A DNA stretch of 64,000 nt, taken from the NCBI RefSeq assembly GCF_001612805.1, contig NZ_BDBD01000002.1, positions 1-64,000 on the forward strand, in the 5' to 3' direction. The notes beneath the pieces were generated by a model. The model searched no databases and had not been told where the DNA came from. It was given only the letters and a program-made list of their open reading frames with translations. Source of the stretch: Nocardia coubleae NBRC 108252 (GTDB lineage: Bacteria; Actinomycetota; Actinomycetes; Mycobacteriales; Mycobacteriaceae). This document shows, piece by piece, positions 24,238 through 33,058 of this stretch; positions within the stretch are counted from its first letter, which is position 1, and each line of letters opens with the position of its first letter. A program made the position numbers and the translations under genes.

Positions 24238-25088
24238 TGAGCATCACCTATGACGGCACATTGCGCGAATTGCCCACCGACGCAGGGGTTCTGCGCTACC
24301 ACGAGGCCGGTGACGGCCCGCCCCTGCTGTTGCTGCACGGCTCCGGTCCCGGGGTCACCGGGTGGCGCAACTTCCGTGGCAATCTGGCCACCTTCGCCGA
24401 GCGGTTCCGCTGCCTGGTTCTCGAGTTCCCCGGTTTCGGCGTGAGCGACGACTTCGGCGGGCACCCGATGGTGACCGCCCTGGACGCGGTGGCGCGCTTC
24501 GTCGACGGGCTCGGCCTGGAGCGGGTCGATATCATCGGCAACTCGATGGGCGGTGGCGTGGCACTGAATTACGCCATCGCGCAACCGGATCGGGTGGGCA
24601 AGCTGGTGACCATCGGCGGGATCGGGCGCAACCTGTTCAGCCCCGGCCCCGGCGAGGGCATCAAGCTGCTGCAGGAGTTCACCGAGGAGCCCACGCGGGA
24701 ACGTCTCGTGCAGTGGTTGCATTCGATGGTGTTCGATCCGGCGATGGTGACCGAGGAACTCGTCGAGGAGCGCTGGACCCAGGCAACCGATCCCGCGACG
24801 CTGGACAGCGCCCGGCGCATGTACAGCAAGGCGGCGTTCACGGCGATGGTGCGGGCGATGGAAGCCTCGGACGCTCCCCCGCCCTGGGCCATGCTGCACA
24901 AGGTGCAGGCGCCGACGCTGGTCACCTGGGGCCGCGACGACCGGGTGAGCCCGCTCGACATGGCGCTGATCCCCATGCGCACGATTCCGCGCGCCGAATT
25001 GCACGTGTTCCCGAACTGCGGGCACTGGGCGATGATCGAGCGGAAGGAAGAATTCGAATCGACGGTGCTGGCGTTCCTCACGCGCTGA
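24237..25088 (+). CDS. hsaD: 4,9-DSHA hydrolase (meta-cleavage product hydrolase)
   Basis: 283 residues, alpha/beta hydrolase of the C-C bond hydrolase group. The oxyanion region is HGSGPGVTGWRNFRGN, the nucleophile GNSMGGG, the Asp in GRDDRV and the His in NCGHWAMIE. GSGPG followed by W and F is characteristic of HsaD/BphD enzymes. It splits the HsaC product 4,9-DSHA into a 2-hydroxyhexadienoate and the C/D-ring propionate DOHNAA. TGATG coupling with the SDR places it last in this operon. Confidence 0.9.
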   Translation: MSITYDGTLRELPTDAGVLRYHEAGDGPPLLLLHGSGPGVTGWRNFRGNLATFAERFRCLVLEFPGFGVSDDFGGHPMVTALDAVARFVDGLGLERVDIIGNSMGGGVALNYAIAQPDRVGKLVTIGGIGRNLFSPGPGEGIKLLQEFTEEPTRERLVQWLHSMVFDPAMVTEELVEERWTQATDPATLDSARRMYSKAAFTAMVRAMEASDAPPPWAMLHKVQAPTLVTWGRDDRVSPLDMALIPMRTIPRAELHVFPNCGHWAMIERKEEFESTVLAFLTR

Positions 25089-25120
25089 CAGCGTCTCTTT
25101 CCACCTTCACTGTATACCGT

Positions 25121-25149
25121 AAAGGGGGCCTTGCCACAAGGCCCCCTTT
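25121..25149. promoter_or_regulatory. rifamycin-associated-element-like palindrome (also terminator-like)
   Basis: A perfect 13-bp inverted repeat with a 3-base spacer. Its core GGGGGCCTTG-CCA-CAAGGCCCCC closely resembles, from memory, the rifamycin-associated element found upstream of helR and rph genes. It ends 59 bases before the helR GTG. TTGCCA (25131-25136) and CATAAT (25156-25161), 19 bases apart, could be a promoter overlapping it. It may also end hsaD transcription, since TTTGT follows. Confidence 0.7.
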
Positions 25150-25208
25150 GTGGCGCATAATCGTCGGCCGCAGCATTTCACCTGCGGAAACACCGAAAGT
25201 GAGGGCTT

Positions 25209-27395
25209 GTGCCGGAACACGGTCACGACGAGGAACTGCGGTCGGAGCGCGAGTACGTGGCGCGTCTGTACGCGCGGCTCGACGCCGAGCGCGCACAGGT
25301 GAAGGGCCGCTACAGCGCCGCCCTGCGCGGCACCGGTAACTCCCCGATGGAACGCGACAACGAGGTGCGCGCGCTCGGGAAGGAGATCCAGCGCCTGAAC
25401 GTCGCCGACAACGGTCTGTGTTTCGGCAGGCTGGACGCGGTGTCGGGCGAACGGTCCTACATCGGCCGCATCGGCCTGTTCGATGCCGGCGACGATTTCG
25501 AACCACTGCTGCTCGACTGGCGAGCACCCGCCGCCCGCGCGTTCTATGTGGCTACCGCCGCCAACCCGGAGGGCATGCGCAGGCGACGGCAGTTCCACAC
25601 CCGCGATCGCCGGGTGCTCGACTTCACCGACGAGGTCCTCGGCAGGCCCGACGCGGGCGAAGGCGGCGACGCGGCGCTGCTGGCGGCGGTGAACGCACCG
25701 CGCGGGGACGGAATGCGCGACATCGTGGCGACGATCCAGGCCGAACAGGACGAGATCATCCGCCTCGAACACCCGGGCGTCACCGTGATCGAAGGCGGCC
25801 CCGGTACCGGCAAGACCGTCGTGGCGCTGCATCGGGTGGCCTATCTGCTCTACACCCAGCGCAAGCGGATGGAACGCCAAGGTGTGCTGGTGGTCGGCCC
25901 GAATCCGGCGTTCCTGAACCACATCGCGCACGTGCTGCCCGCGCTCGGTGAAACGAATGTCGTCTTCGCCACCACCGCCGATCTGATGCCCGGGCTGCAC
26001 GCCACCGCTGAGGACACACCGGAAGCGGCGCGTGTCAAAGGCTCGCTGCGCATTCTCGATGTGCTCGGTGCCGCGATCGCGGACCGGCAACGCCTCCCCG
26101 CGGCGCCGCGGGACATCGAGCTGGCCGACGCGACGGTGCGCGTCGACGCGGCCGTCGCGGAGTGGGCGCGCGAGGAGGCGCGGGCGAGCGGACGTCCGCA
26201 CAACGAGGCGCGGGCGGTGTTCGCCGAGATCGTCACCTATGTGCTCACCGAACGGGCGATCGCCCGCATCGGGAAGGGCTGGTTGACGCGCGAGGACAGC
26301 GAGGCGTGGGAGCAGCTGCGCGCGGACCTGACCGCCGAACTCGCCGAGAACGCCGATTTCGTCGCTGTGCTCGACGAATGCTGGCCTGTTCTCACCCCGG
26401 AAGGTCTTCTCGGCGAACTGTATTCGTCCCCGGAGCGACTTCGCGCCGCGAACGCGGACGAGTCGCTGCGGCGGGCCGATGGTACCGCGTGGACGGTCTC
26501 GGATGTGCCGCTGCTCGACGAACTGGTCGACCTGCTCGGTCGCGATGCACCCGCCGACGACAGCGCCGAACGCGCCCGCAAGGCCGAAGCCGCCTACGCC
26601 GAGGGCGTGCTCGACACCCTGATCAGCCGCGAAGACCTGATGGACGACGAGGATCACCTGCTCGCCCAGGACATGCTCTACGGCGAGGACCTCGCCGACC
26701 GTTTCCTCGAGCGCGACACCCGCGAGCTCGCCGAACGTGCTGCGGCCGACCGTGATTGGACCTACGGGCACGTGGTGGTCGACGAGGCCCAGGAGCTCTC
26801 GGAGATGGACTGGCGGGTGCTGATGCGCCGCTGCCCGAGCCGCTCGTTCACCATCGTCGGCGACCTGGCCCAGCGCCGGTCACCGGCAGGCGCCACCGCG
26901 TGGGCAACGGTGCTCGACCCGTATGTTCCCGGCCGCTGGGTGTACCGCTCACTCACGGTGAACTACCGCACGCCCGCCGAGATCATGACGGTCGCCGCCG
27001 CCGTGCTCGCCGAGTTCGCGCCGGAGGTTCGGCCACCCGACTCGGTGCGCGCGTGTGGTGTACAGCCGTGGTCGCAACAGGTCGACGCCACCGAATTCCC
27101 TTCGGCTATCGCGGCATTCGTGCGTACCGAGGCGGACCGGGAGGGCACGAGTGTGGTGATCGGCCCGGTCGGCATGCCGGGCACCGTGCCCGCGTCGGAG
27201 ACCAAGGGCCTGGAGTTCGACTCCGTCCTCGTCGTCGAACCGGGAAGGATCCTCGCGGAGGGACCGCGTGGCGCGGCGGAGCTGTACGTCGCACTCACCC
27301 GCGCCACCCAGCGCCTCGGCGTCGTCCACCACGACCCCCTCCCGAACGCACTCACCGGCCTTGCCGGGGCTCCGGAACCCCTCCTGGTCCGGTGA
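25209..27395 (+). CDS. helR: RNA polymerase recycling motor ATPase, HelR/HelD-like
   Basis: 728 residues from a GTG with GAGGG upstream. The N-terminal helical arm (EREYVARLYARLDAERAQVKG) is followed by HelD-type GRIGLFD and LLLDWRAPAARAFY. Superfamily 1 motifs follow: Walker A GGPGTGKTVVALHR (about 198), Walker B HVVVDEAQELSEMDW (about 525), GDLAQRR, VNYRTPAEI, and the C-terminal ETKGLEFDSVLVVEPG with YVALTRATQRLGVVHH. HelD-type proteins enter the polymerase channels, free stalled enzyme and, in the HelR subgroup, displace rifamycins. The palindrome at 25121 supports the HelR assignment. It is unrelated to the flanking steroid genes. Confidence 0.88.
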   Translation: MPEHGHDEELRSEREYVARLYARLDAERAQVKGRYSAALRGTGNSPMERDNEVRALGKEIQRLNVADNGLCFGRLDAVSGERSYIGRIGLFDAGDDFEPLLLDWRAPAARAFYVATAANPEGMRRRRQFHTRDRRVLDFTDEVLGRPDAGEGGDAALLAAVNAPRGDGMRDIVATIQAEQDEIIRLEHPGVTVIEGGPGTGKTVVALHRVAYLLYTQRKRMERQGVLVVGPNPAFLNHIAHVLPALGETNVVFATTADLMPGLHATAEDTPEAARVKGSLRILDVLGAAIADRQRLPAAPRDIELADATVRVDAAVAEWAREEARASGRPHNEARAVFAEIVTYVLTERAIARIGKGWLTREDSEAWEQLRADLTAELAENADFVAVLDECWPVLTPEGLLGELYSSPERLRAANADESLRRADGTAWTVSDVPLLDELVDLLGRDAPADDSAERARKAEAAYAEGVLDTLISREDLMDDEDHLLAQDMLYGEDLADRFLERDTRELAERAAADRDWTYGHVVVDEAQELSEMDWRVLMRRCPSRSFTIVGDLAQRRSPAGATAWATVLDPYVPGRWVYRSLTVNYRTPAEIMTVAAAVLAEFAPEVRPPDSVRACGVQPWSQQVDATEFPSAIAAFVRTEADREGTSVVIGPVGMPGTVPASETKGLEFDSVLVVEPGRILAEGPRGAAELYVALTRATQRLGVVHHDPLPNALTGLAGAPEPLLVR

Positions 27396-27414
27396 TGTTC
27401 CGGAGGCCACCGAC

Positions 27415-28242
27415 CTAGCTTTGGGTGCTGCCCGCGTCCACCGGCAGGGTGACGGCGGTGATGTAGCGGGCTTCGTCGGAGGCCAGGAACAGGGTGGCGT
27501 TGGCGATGTCGACGGGGTCGACCCACGGGATGGGCAGCATGTTCATCGAGGTGGCGGCCTCGGCGAATTCCTCGCGGGTCGGATTCTCCCGGTCGGGACG
27601 AAAGACCTTGCGCACCATGTCGTTCTGGATCATCGGCGTGTCCACGTTGGTCGGGTGCACGGTGTTCACCCGGACATGGTGCGGCGCGAGTTCCTTCGCC
27701 AGCGAACGCATCAAACCGACGACACCGTGTTTGGCCGCGACATAGTGGGAGACGCCGACCAGCCCGCGCAAGCCGGCGATGGAACTGGTCAGGATCATCG
27801 CTCCCCCGTCACGGGCGATGAGGTGGGGTGTGGCCGCCTTGCAGGTCTGCCACACACCGGTGAGGTTGACGTCGATCATGGTCTGCCACTGCTGCTCGGT
27901 CAGCTCGAGGGCGAACGCACTCGAACTGATTCCGGCTGTGGCGCAGACGATGTCGAGCCCGCCCAGCTCACCGACCCCGGCGTCGACGGCGGCCCGCAAC
28001 GCCGACCCGTCGCGCACGTCCACAACCGTCGCGACGATCCGCGCACCCGTCGCCTCGACGGCACGAACGGTCTCGTCGAGATCGTCACGGCTCGCCGGTG
28101 GTGTCACCACGGTGTCGACCGGTCCGCAGAGGTCGAGCGCGATGATGTCGGCACCCTCCTCGGCCAGCCGGATCGCCTGCGCGTGCCCGATACCGCGCGC
28201 GGCGCCGGTCACGACCGCTACTTTGCCCGAAACCCGTCCCAT
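27415..28242 (-). CDS. mycofactocin-coupled SDR family oxidoreductase
   Basis: 275 residues. The motif TGAARGIGHAQAIRLAEEGAD, quoted in part as TGAARGIGHAQAI, is followed by IALDLCG, CATAGIS, LTSSIAG and YVAAKHG, plus the NLTGVWQTCKAA block of mycofactocin-type SDRs. The ATG at 28242 lies one base after the stop of the related upstream SDR, so the two are co-transcribed. The two proteins are clearly paralogous but diverged, suggesting successive oxidations or different stereochemistry. The promoter region upstream of the pair carries two regulon operators. Confidence 0.87.
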   Translation of the reverse strand: MGRVSGKVAVVTGAARGIGHAQAIRLAEEGADIIALDLCGPVDTVVTPPASRDDLDETVRAVEATGARIVATVVDVRDGSALRAAVDAGVGELGGLDIVCATAGISSSAFALELTEQQWQTMIDVNLTGVWQTCKAATPHLIARDGGAMILTSSIAGLRGLVGVSHYVAAKHGVVGLMRSLAKELAPHHVRVNTVHPTNVDTPMIQNDMVRKVFRPDRENPTREEFAEAATSMNMLPIPWVDPVDIANATLFLASDEARYITAVTLPVDAGSTQS

Positions 28243-28243
28243 G

Positions 28244-29041
28244 TCACACCTTCTGAGTCAGTCCGGCATCCACCACGAGCTGGGTTCCCGTCACGTAACG
28301 GGACTCGTCGGATGCGAGGAAGAGCACGGCATTGCTGACGTCGACCGGTTCCACCCACGGAACCGGCAGCAGGGTGCGGCGGGCCAGCGCCTCGGCCGCG
28401 TCCTGCCGCGTCGGATTCGGCAGGTCCGGGCGCAGTTTCGCGTAGACCTCGTCGTTGAGAATCATCGGCGTCGCCACCGACCCTGGATGCACGGTGTTCA
28501 CCCGGATGCCACGCGGGCCGAGCTCGTTGGCGAGCGTGCGCGCCAACCCGACCACGGCATGCTTACTCGCCGAATAATGCGCCGCCATGGCCCCGCCCAC
28601 GATCCCGTTGACGGAGCTGACGATCACGATCGATCCACCGTCGGCCAGGGCCTGTGCACCGGCACGCACCGTGTGCCAGGCACCGGTCAGGTTGATATCG
28701 ATGGTCCGTTGCCACGCTTGGTCGGTCAGTTCCCACGACGGCGCGAGGTCGGTATAGATACCCGCGTTGGCGACGATCACATCGAGCCTGCCCAGCTCAC
28801 GCACCCCACCCGCAACGGCCGCATCGAGCACGTCCGCCTCACGCACGTCGGCAGTAGCGGTGACACACCGCCGCCCCAACGCCTCGACAGCCTGCTTCGT
28901 CGTCGCCAATTCCGTTGCAGCGGCGTCTATATCGAGGGCAATGACATCGGCGCCCTCCTCGGCGAGCCGCACGCAGTGCGCACGACCCATACCCCTCGCC
29001 GCACCGGTGACCAGCGCGACCCTGTCCTGCATGCGATTCAT
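28244..29041 (-). CDS. mycofactocin-coupled SDR family oxidoreductase
   Basis: 265 residues. TGAARGMGRAHCVRLAEEG binds NAD. NAG is in VANAGIYT, Ser in VIVSSVNG and Tyr/Lys in YSASKHA, with NLTGAWHTVRAG. The start is the ATG at 29041 or the ATG three codons on (29032). It is the first gene of the SDR pair. Two operator sites at 29112-29157 lie upstream, tying it to the steroid genes; hydroxysteroid oxidation is inferred. Confidence 0.87.
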   Translation of the reverse strand: MNRMQDRVALVTGAARGMGRAHCVRLAEEGADVIALDIDAAATELATTKQAVEALGRRCVTATADVREADVLDAAVAGGVRELGRLDVIVANAGIYTDLAPSWELTDQAWQRTIDINLTGAWHTVRAGAQALADGGSIVIVSSVNGIVGGAMAAHYSASKHAVVGLARTLANELGPRGIRVNTVHPGSVATPMILNDEVYAKLRPDLPNPTRQDAAEALARRTLLPVPWVEPVDVSNAVLFLASDESRYVTGTQLVVDAGLTQKV

Positions 29042-29111
29042 CGGGCGCCCCTACCAGATCGAGTGTCCACCCGGCCGACGCTAGGTTCGCCGGACCCCCG
29101 AATCGCCAGGC

Positions 29112-29157
29112 TCTCCCGGTGAGCGGGCGATGCGACGAGACTTCCCACCTACCGGGA
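29112..29157. promoter_or_regulatory. steroid-regulon operator pair upstream of the SDR pair
   Basis: TCTCCCGGTGAGCGGGC (29112-29128) and CTTCCCACCTACCGGGA (29141-29157), 29 bases centre to centre, upstream of the SDR gene starting at 29041. This is the last copy before the accessory segment. Confidence 0.6.
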
Positions 29158-29209
29158 GCGTCCGCGTCGATCTCCCCCTGCTACCCGCACCGACCGCTGC
29201 TCGCTTCTC

Positions 29210-29992
29210 TCAGCCTTGCCGATGCCGATCGTCGCGAAGACGCTCGATTGCCCTCCTGATCGAGACCGCCCGATCAGCACCGGGATCTCTGCGCTGTTCG
29301 AAGTCGATGAGCCGACCGGCGGCGGCGTGATTGCCCATCACCATGGCGAGAAGGACCTTCATGTCGTCGGCCGGAGCGTGCGCGGCACGGCTGGTTTCCG
29401 GCGCAGCAGCCTGGCCCGCCTTGGTCGCTCGACGGTGCCAGAATTCGGCTTCGGCGATATTTCCGTCCTGCCGCAGCAGCGCCGCGAGCTTGCCCATCGC
29501 GTCCGGATCGCCCGCGTCCGCGCCGACCTGATACCAATACAGAGCGCGGTCGAGGTCTCCCTGGCCGAGCGCAGATGTCGCATGAGCCTCCAACTCGGTG
29601 AACGAAGGCCTGTGATCCTGAGGCTGCTCAACAGGTTGAGGTGCTACACGGGTGCCGGTCGCGGACCGGGTATACCGGTAGCACACCGTGGCAGCCGCGG
29701 CACCGACAACAAGAACTGTGATTCCGGTCGGCAGAATCCCCTTCGCGGATTCGGCACCCCTACGTTTTTCCTCGACCGCCTGCTCATAGGTGGTGACCCC
29801 GGACGAATCATCGCCATAACTCCAACACTCCGTGCCAGGCGTCATAACCTTCCCATCGCAGGTCGGCCCGGCATTCGGATCCTCACGGGAGGCGATGAAA
29901 CCACCGACGACAAGGATCAGCCCGATCGGCACCGCCACCACCGCGATCAGCATGCACACAGCGGCGGCCAGCTGCCGGCGATCAACAGACAT
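29210..29992 (-). CDS. membrane protein with Sel1/TPR-like repeats
   Basis: 260 residues. A first membrane segment (about 9-32, AVCMLIAVVAVPIGLILVVG), an external loop with two Cys (GPTCDGK, TECWSYG) and a second segment (about 88-105, GITVLVVGAAAATVCY) leave a cytoplasmic C-terminal part. That part has Sel1-type units: ALGQGDLDRALYWYQVGADA and GKLAALLRQDGNIAEAEFWH. Such repeats mediate protein contacts. No partner is evident. It marks the start of the accessory region. Confidence 0.6.
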   Translation of the reverse strand: MSVDRRQLAAAVCMLIAVVAVPIGLILVVGGFIASREDPNAGPTCDGKVMTPGTECWSYGDDSSGVTTYEQAVEEKRRGAESAKGILPTGITVLVVGAAAATVCYRYTRSATGTRVAPQPVEQPQDHRPSFTELEAHATSALGQGDLDRALYWYQVGADAGDPDAMGKLAALLRQDGNIAEAEFWHRRATKAGQAAAPETSRAAHAPADDMKVLLAMVMGNHAAAGRLIDFEQRRDPGADRAVSIRRAIERLRDDRHRQG

Positions 29993-30248
29993 CGGCTGCT
30001 CGCACTCCGATGATCGGGCAGCGCCGAAAAGTCAGTAATCGTGCGGTACTCATGATCGTCCCCTCGGTAGACTTACTGTGCCAGTTCACCACTCGCGGCC
30101 GGGCCTACGAAAGAGCCACGGGCCGAACGCGGCACACCTGCCGACTTGTGAGTGCGTGCGGCAGTCGATCATCGCGGCCACTGTCGATGCGAACGGTTGC
30201 GAATCCCACGGCAGGATGCCGCGCGGGCCCGGAGATATAGTTCACCGG

Positions 30249-30716
30249 GTGACTTCGAGAATCGCGGCATACGGCGTCTGCCGCGAACATGATCGGGTGC
30301 TGCTCGTTCGCCACATCGCCGAAAGCGGCGAAACCACCTGGACGCTTCCGGGAGGTGGGGTCGAGCAGGGAGAGGACCCCTTCGACACCGTGACCCGCGA
30401 GCTTGCGGAGGAGACCGGTCTCACCGGCGTTGTCGAACGATTACTCGGAGTCGATTCAAGGGTGATCCCGGCGCATGAGGCCCACTCGGGTGAAGAGCAC
30501 CAGAACATCGGCATCTTCTATCTCGTCCGCGTCACCGGCGGCCGCCTCAGAGCCGAAACGAGCGGGGCCACAGTCGAACCGACCTGGACCCCGATCTCCG
30601 AAGTCGCCCACCTCCGCCGATCATCCCTTGTCGACTCCGGCCTGGCCCTGGCACACACCCTCCCGGCGACCGGCCACGTCACGTCCACTCCGGTCGGCGG
30701 TCTTATCCGGCATTGA
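30249..30716 (+). CDS. Nudix hydrolase
   Basis: 155 residues from a GTG at 30249; a longer frame upstream lacks protein-like sequence. The Nudix box GGGVEQGEDPFDTVTRELAEETGL carries the GX5EX7REUXEEXG pattern (quoted in parts: GGGVEQGE, RELAEETG). The fold opens with IAAYGVCREHDRVLLVRH. Nudix enzymes hydrolyse nucleoside diphosphate derivatives; the substrate cannot be predicted. It stands alone. Confidence 0.85.
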   Translation: MTSRIAAYGVCREHDRVLLVRHIAESGETTWTLPGGGVEQGEDPFDTVTRELAEETGLTGVVERLLGVDSRVIPAHEAHSGEEHQNIGIFYLVRVTGGRLRAETSGATVEPTWTPISEVAHLRRSSLVDSGLALAHTLPATGHVTSTPVGGLIRH

Positions 30717-30881
30717 GCCGGCGACGAGACCAGGAGTAGTCACTGCGCCGTGATCGACACGCGTGACCATGCTGCCCGAGCATGCGGCCTGCGCAGGATT
30801 CCACTACCACCGATCTCGGATATGGTCTGAAGTACTCGCCCGTCGACGGCACACGTATGCCCATGTCAGTGAGGATGCTTG

Positions 30882-31244
30882 ATGCTCGTCGAGACGATTC
30901 CCATGTGGACCGAGCGGGGAACCCCGGTGCTCCTGCGTGAAATCCTCACGCGGTTCCAGTCGAACGATTGGCGGTGGCACCTCGAGGAGTTCGACGGCAT
31001 CGGACGCTTCCCCGACGGCCTCACGTGGACCGAATTCCAGGCCGAGGTCGAGAACGGAGCCGCCGTTTTCGATTGGGACGGAATCCAGCAGTTCGCCGAC
31101 GGCTTGGACCAGATGATCGACGGCCGGATTGTCGCCACCGACGTCAACGGCGCGATCGCGCTGACGATCGAAGCGCGCGACAGTACCGAATACGAGATCG
31201 CCATCGCGTCCGTGCCGGGTCACCCTGCGGGTACTTCACACTGA
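30882..31244 (+). CDS. hypothetical protein, immunity-like size and composition
   Basis: 120 residues from the ATG at 30882 with GAGG upstream. It is acidic and aromatic: SNDWRWHLEEFDGIGRF, GLTWTEFQAEVENG, VFDWDGIQQFADGLDQM. No motif is recognised. Size, acidity and isolation in a region with SUKH and Imm8 proteins suggest an orphan immunity protein, but this is only by association. Confidence 0.5.
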   Translation: MLVETIPMWTERGTPVLLREILTRFQSNDWRWHLEEFDGIGRFPDGLTWTEFQAEVENGAAVFDWDGIQQFADGLDQMIDGRIVATDVNGAIALTIEARDSTEYEIAIASVPGHPAGTSH

Positions 31245-31285
31245 TCTACAACCACTGAAAGAACTGTTTTCGCCTATCTCGTGGA

Positions 31286-31417
31286 TCAGCGGCCGCCACG
31301 CGGTTGACTCAGCAACGCGCGACCGCGTTCCGGGGTCAGGCTGTACGCCAGCACAGGGTCGGCGAGCAGGGCGACCGGGGCGATGTGATCCGGAGTGCGG
31401 GGCTGCCAGTGCGTCAT
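31286..31417 (-). pseudogene. short C-terminal coding fragment
   Basis: A 43-codon frame that reads protein-like: HWQPRTPDHIAPVALLADP, then AYSLTPERGRALLSQPRGGR and a stop. The protein-like sequence extends a few codons upstream of the ATG (LAALWDALGTA) into a frame overlapping the end of the SUKH gene but with no start. It looks like the remnant C-terminus of a lost gene or of an alternative SUKH-gene ending. Confidence 0.35.
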
Positions 31418-31446
31418 CGCGGTCCCGAGCGCATCCCACAGTGCCG

Positions 31447-32499
31447 CTAGCCGGACTGCTGTACCCGTGCCCGGTACTCGTCGATAGCAGGTCCGATTTC
31501 GAGCCCGGGGTCGTTTTGCGCGTTTTCCAGGAGCTTGGCGATATCAAGGGCGGAGGCATGTGAGCGCTTGCCATCGGCGTGTTTCTGGGCGATTTCGAGG
31601 GCTTGGCGGTGTCCGGTGAGTGCACGTTTTGCCAAATATTCGGCAATCTCGAGGGCGGAGCCGTACCAGGATTCTTTATGCGCGTGTTGGAGGAACATGC
31701 ACGGCAGAAACTCGTCGGTGAACAGCGGACTGCGGAAGAATCCGTCCGGGACCGGCGTCGAAGGCAGCAGATGCGAAAGAATCCGGCAGGCCTCGTAGGG
31801 AGAGGAAGTGGTGAGGAACATCTGGAGCTGGGTTCTCAGGACTGTGGCGCGCGGCTCGCCGAAATTCTGAGCCTTTTCCAGGGACACCATGGCTTTGTCG
31901 AGGTCCCCGGAAAGGGCTTGACCTCGAGCCTCCTCGGCCACCGAAGTCCAGTTGTCACGAGTTCTGCCCGCAGGCTGACGCAGACGATGGAAGCTTTGGT
32001 ACAGCGATTTCATGAGTGCGGTGAACGATGGATACCGCTGCGGAAATTCACTCCAGGCAAAGACACTGTAGGCGGCCCATTCGCCATCCTCGTCGCGGTC
32101 GGCCGGGTCGAGGAAGAGGATCCCGACGTCGGCGTGCAACGAGATCAACAACCCGCGACTGAATGGGTTACCCGGCGCATCACCTGGGGCTTCGGTGATC
32201 AGGTCGGCCCGGGACTCCCAGTTGGGTTCGAGGTCACGCAACCACCCCAGGTTGGTCGTGTCACGCATCTTCCGCACGAACTCCCCGGCATGGCGCCATC
32301 CATCGGTGGTCAGCAGGAAACTGCGATAAGAGGGTGGCAACCTCAGGCCGAGACGCCGCTCGACGGCTGCGACCTCGGCCTGGGTGGCCGCGGGATAGCC
32401 GAGCCAGCGCTGCTGCACCACCTCGGCATCCAGCTCACCGGGATCGCAACTTGCTATCCGTTCCTCACTCCAAAGCTCCAGCCACGGCCTCCAATTCAT
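31447..32499 (-). CDS. SMI1/KNR4 (SUKH-1) family protein with long C-terminal region
   Basis: 350 residues from the ATG at 32499; a TTG at 32529 would add 10. The SUKH core spans about 25-170: AAVERRLGLRLPPSYRSFLL, TTDGWRHAGEF, LISLHADVGILFLDPADRDEDGEW, AYSVFAWSEFPQRYPSF. SUKH proteins are immunity proteins against diverse nuclease and deaminase toxins of polymorphic toxin systems. The other half is helical with tandem AL(E/D)IA repeats (SALEIAEYLAKRALTG, QALEIAQKHADGKRS, SALDIAKLLENAQ). No toxin gene adjoins it, so it is an orphan immunity protein. Confidence 0.8.
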   Translation of the reverse strand: MNWRPWLELWSEERIASCDPGELDAEVVQQRWLGYPAATQAEVAAVERRLGLRLPPSYRSFLLTTDGWRHAGEFVRKMRDTTNLGWLRDLEPNWESRADLITEAPGDAPGNPFSRGLLISLHADVGILFLDPADRDEDGEWAAYSVFAWSEFPQRYPSFTALMKSLYQSFHRLRQPAGRTRDNWTSVAEEARGQALSGDLDKAMVSLEKAQNFGEPRATVLRTQLQMFLTTSSPYEACRILSHLLPSTPVPDGFFRSPLFTDEFLPCMFLQHAHKESWYGSALEIAEYLAKRALTGHRQALEIAQKHADGKRSHASALDIAKLLENAQNDPGLEIGPAIDEYRARVQQSG

Positions 32500-32656
32500 T
32501 CCATGCACGCTACGGACAGGCTCCGACAAAGTTCATGCTGACGGCGAGGATTTCGACGAGCCGCCCGCGGCTGAGTAGGGCACGTCCGTTCATAGTCGGC
32601 CGACCTGGGGCATGCGGGCCACGAAGACAACGCGAACGCGCTGTCATGTTCCCGAC

Positions 32657-33058
32657 TCACTGTGGGAACTGGCTGATCCGGGTGTTCTGGAAGGTGGTGA
32701 ACAGCCAAGTTCCTTTGTGGCGCACCGCGACCCGGGTCTGGACGGACCGGGCATCGGGCGGCGCGGTCGCGCCCGGCGGCATGGGGCGATCGCCCACGGT
32801 GACCAGCACCGCGATATTCGGTGCGGGGAAGCGCAGCGTGGTGGTGTCGGGTTCGGCCATGCGGGTGCCCCTCATGAACCCGTCGAAGCCCTCCTGCATG
32901 ACGGTGGCGAGTTCGGTTCGGCCCTGGATGCGTTCCCCGATGACCGAGACGAAATCGGCGTCGGGGGTGAAGGTGGCGGCGAAGGCGGTGCCGTCACCTG
33001 CGGCCCAGGCGTCCATCTGCGCGCGCAGCAGGGCGAGGACGGCGGTTTCGTCGGTCAT
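32657..33058 (-). CDS. SnoaL-like/SgcJ-EcaC family protein
   Basis: 133 residues from the ATG at 33058. The NTF2-like fold is shown by ALLRAQMDAWAAGDGTAFAA, FTPDADFVSVIGERIQGR and the C-terminal KGTWLFTTFQNTRI. Members include small polyketide cyclases and unassigned stress proteins. Its ATG overlaps the stop of the upstream membrane gene (ATGA), so the two are coupled. The pair is divergent from a damaged XRE regulator that probably once controlled it. Confidence 0.75.
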   Translation of the reverse strand: MTDETAVLALLRAQMDAWAAGDGTAFAATFTPDADFVSVIGERIQGRTELATVMQEGFDGFMRGTRMAEPDTTTLRFPAPNIAVLVTVGDRPMPPGATAPPDARSVQTRVAVRHKGTWLFTTFQNTRISQFPQ

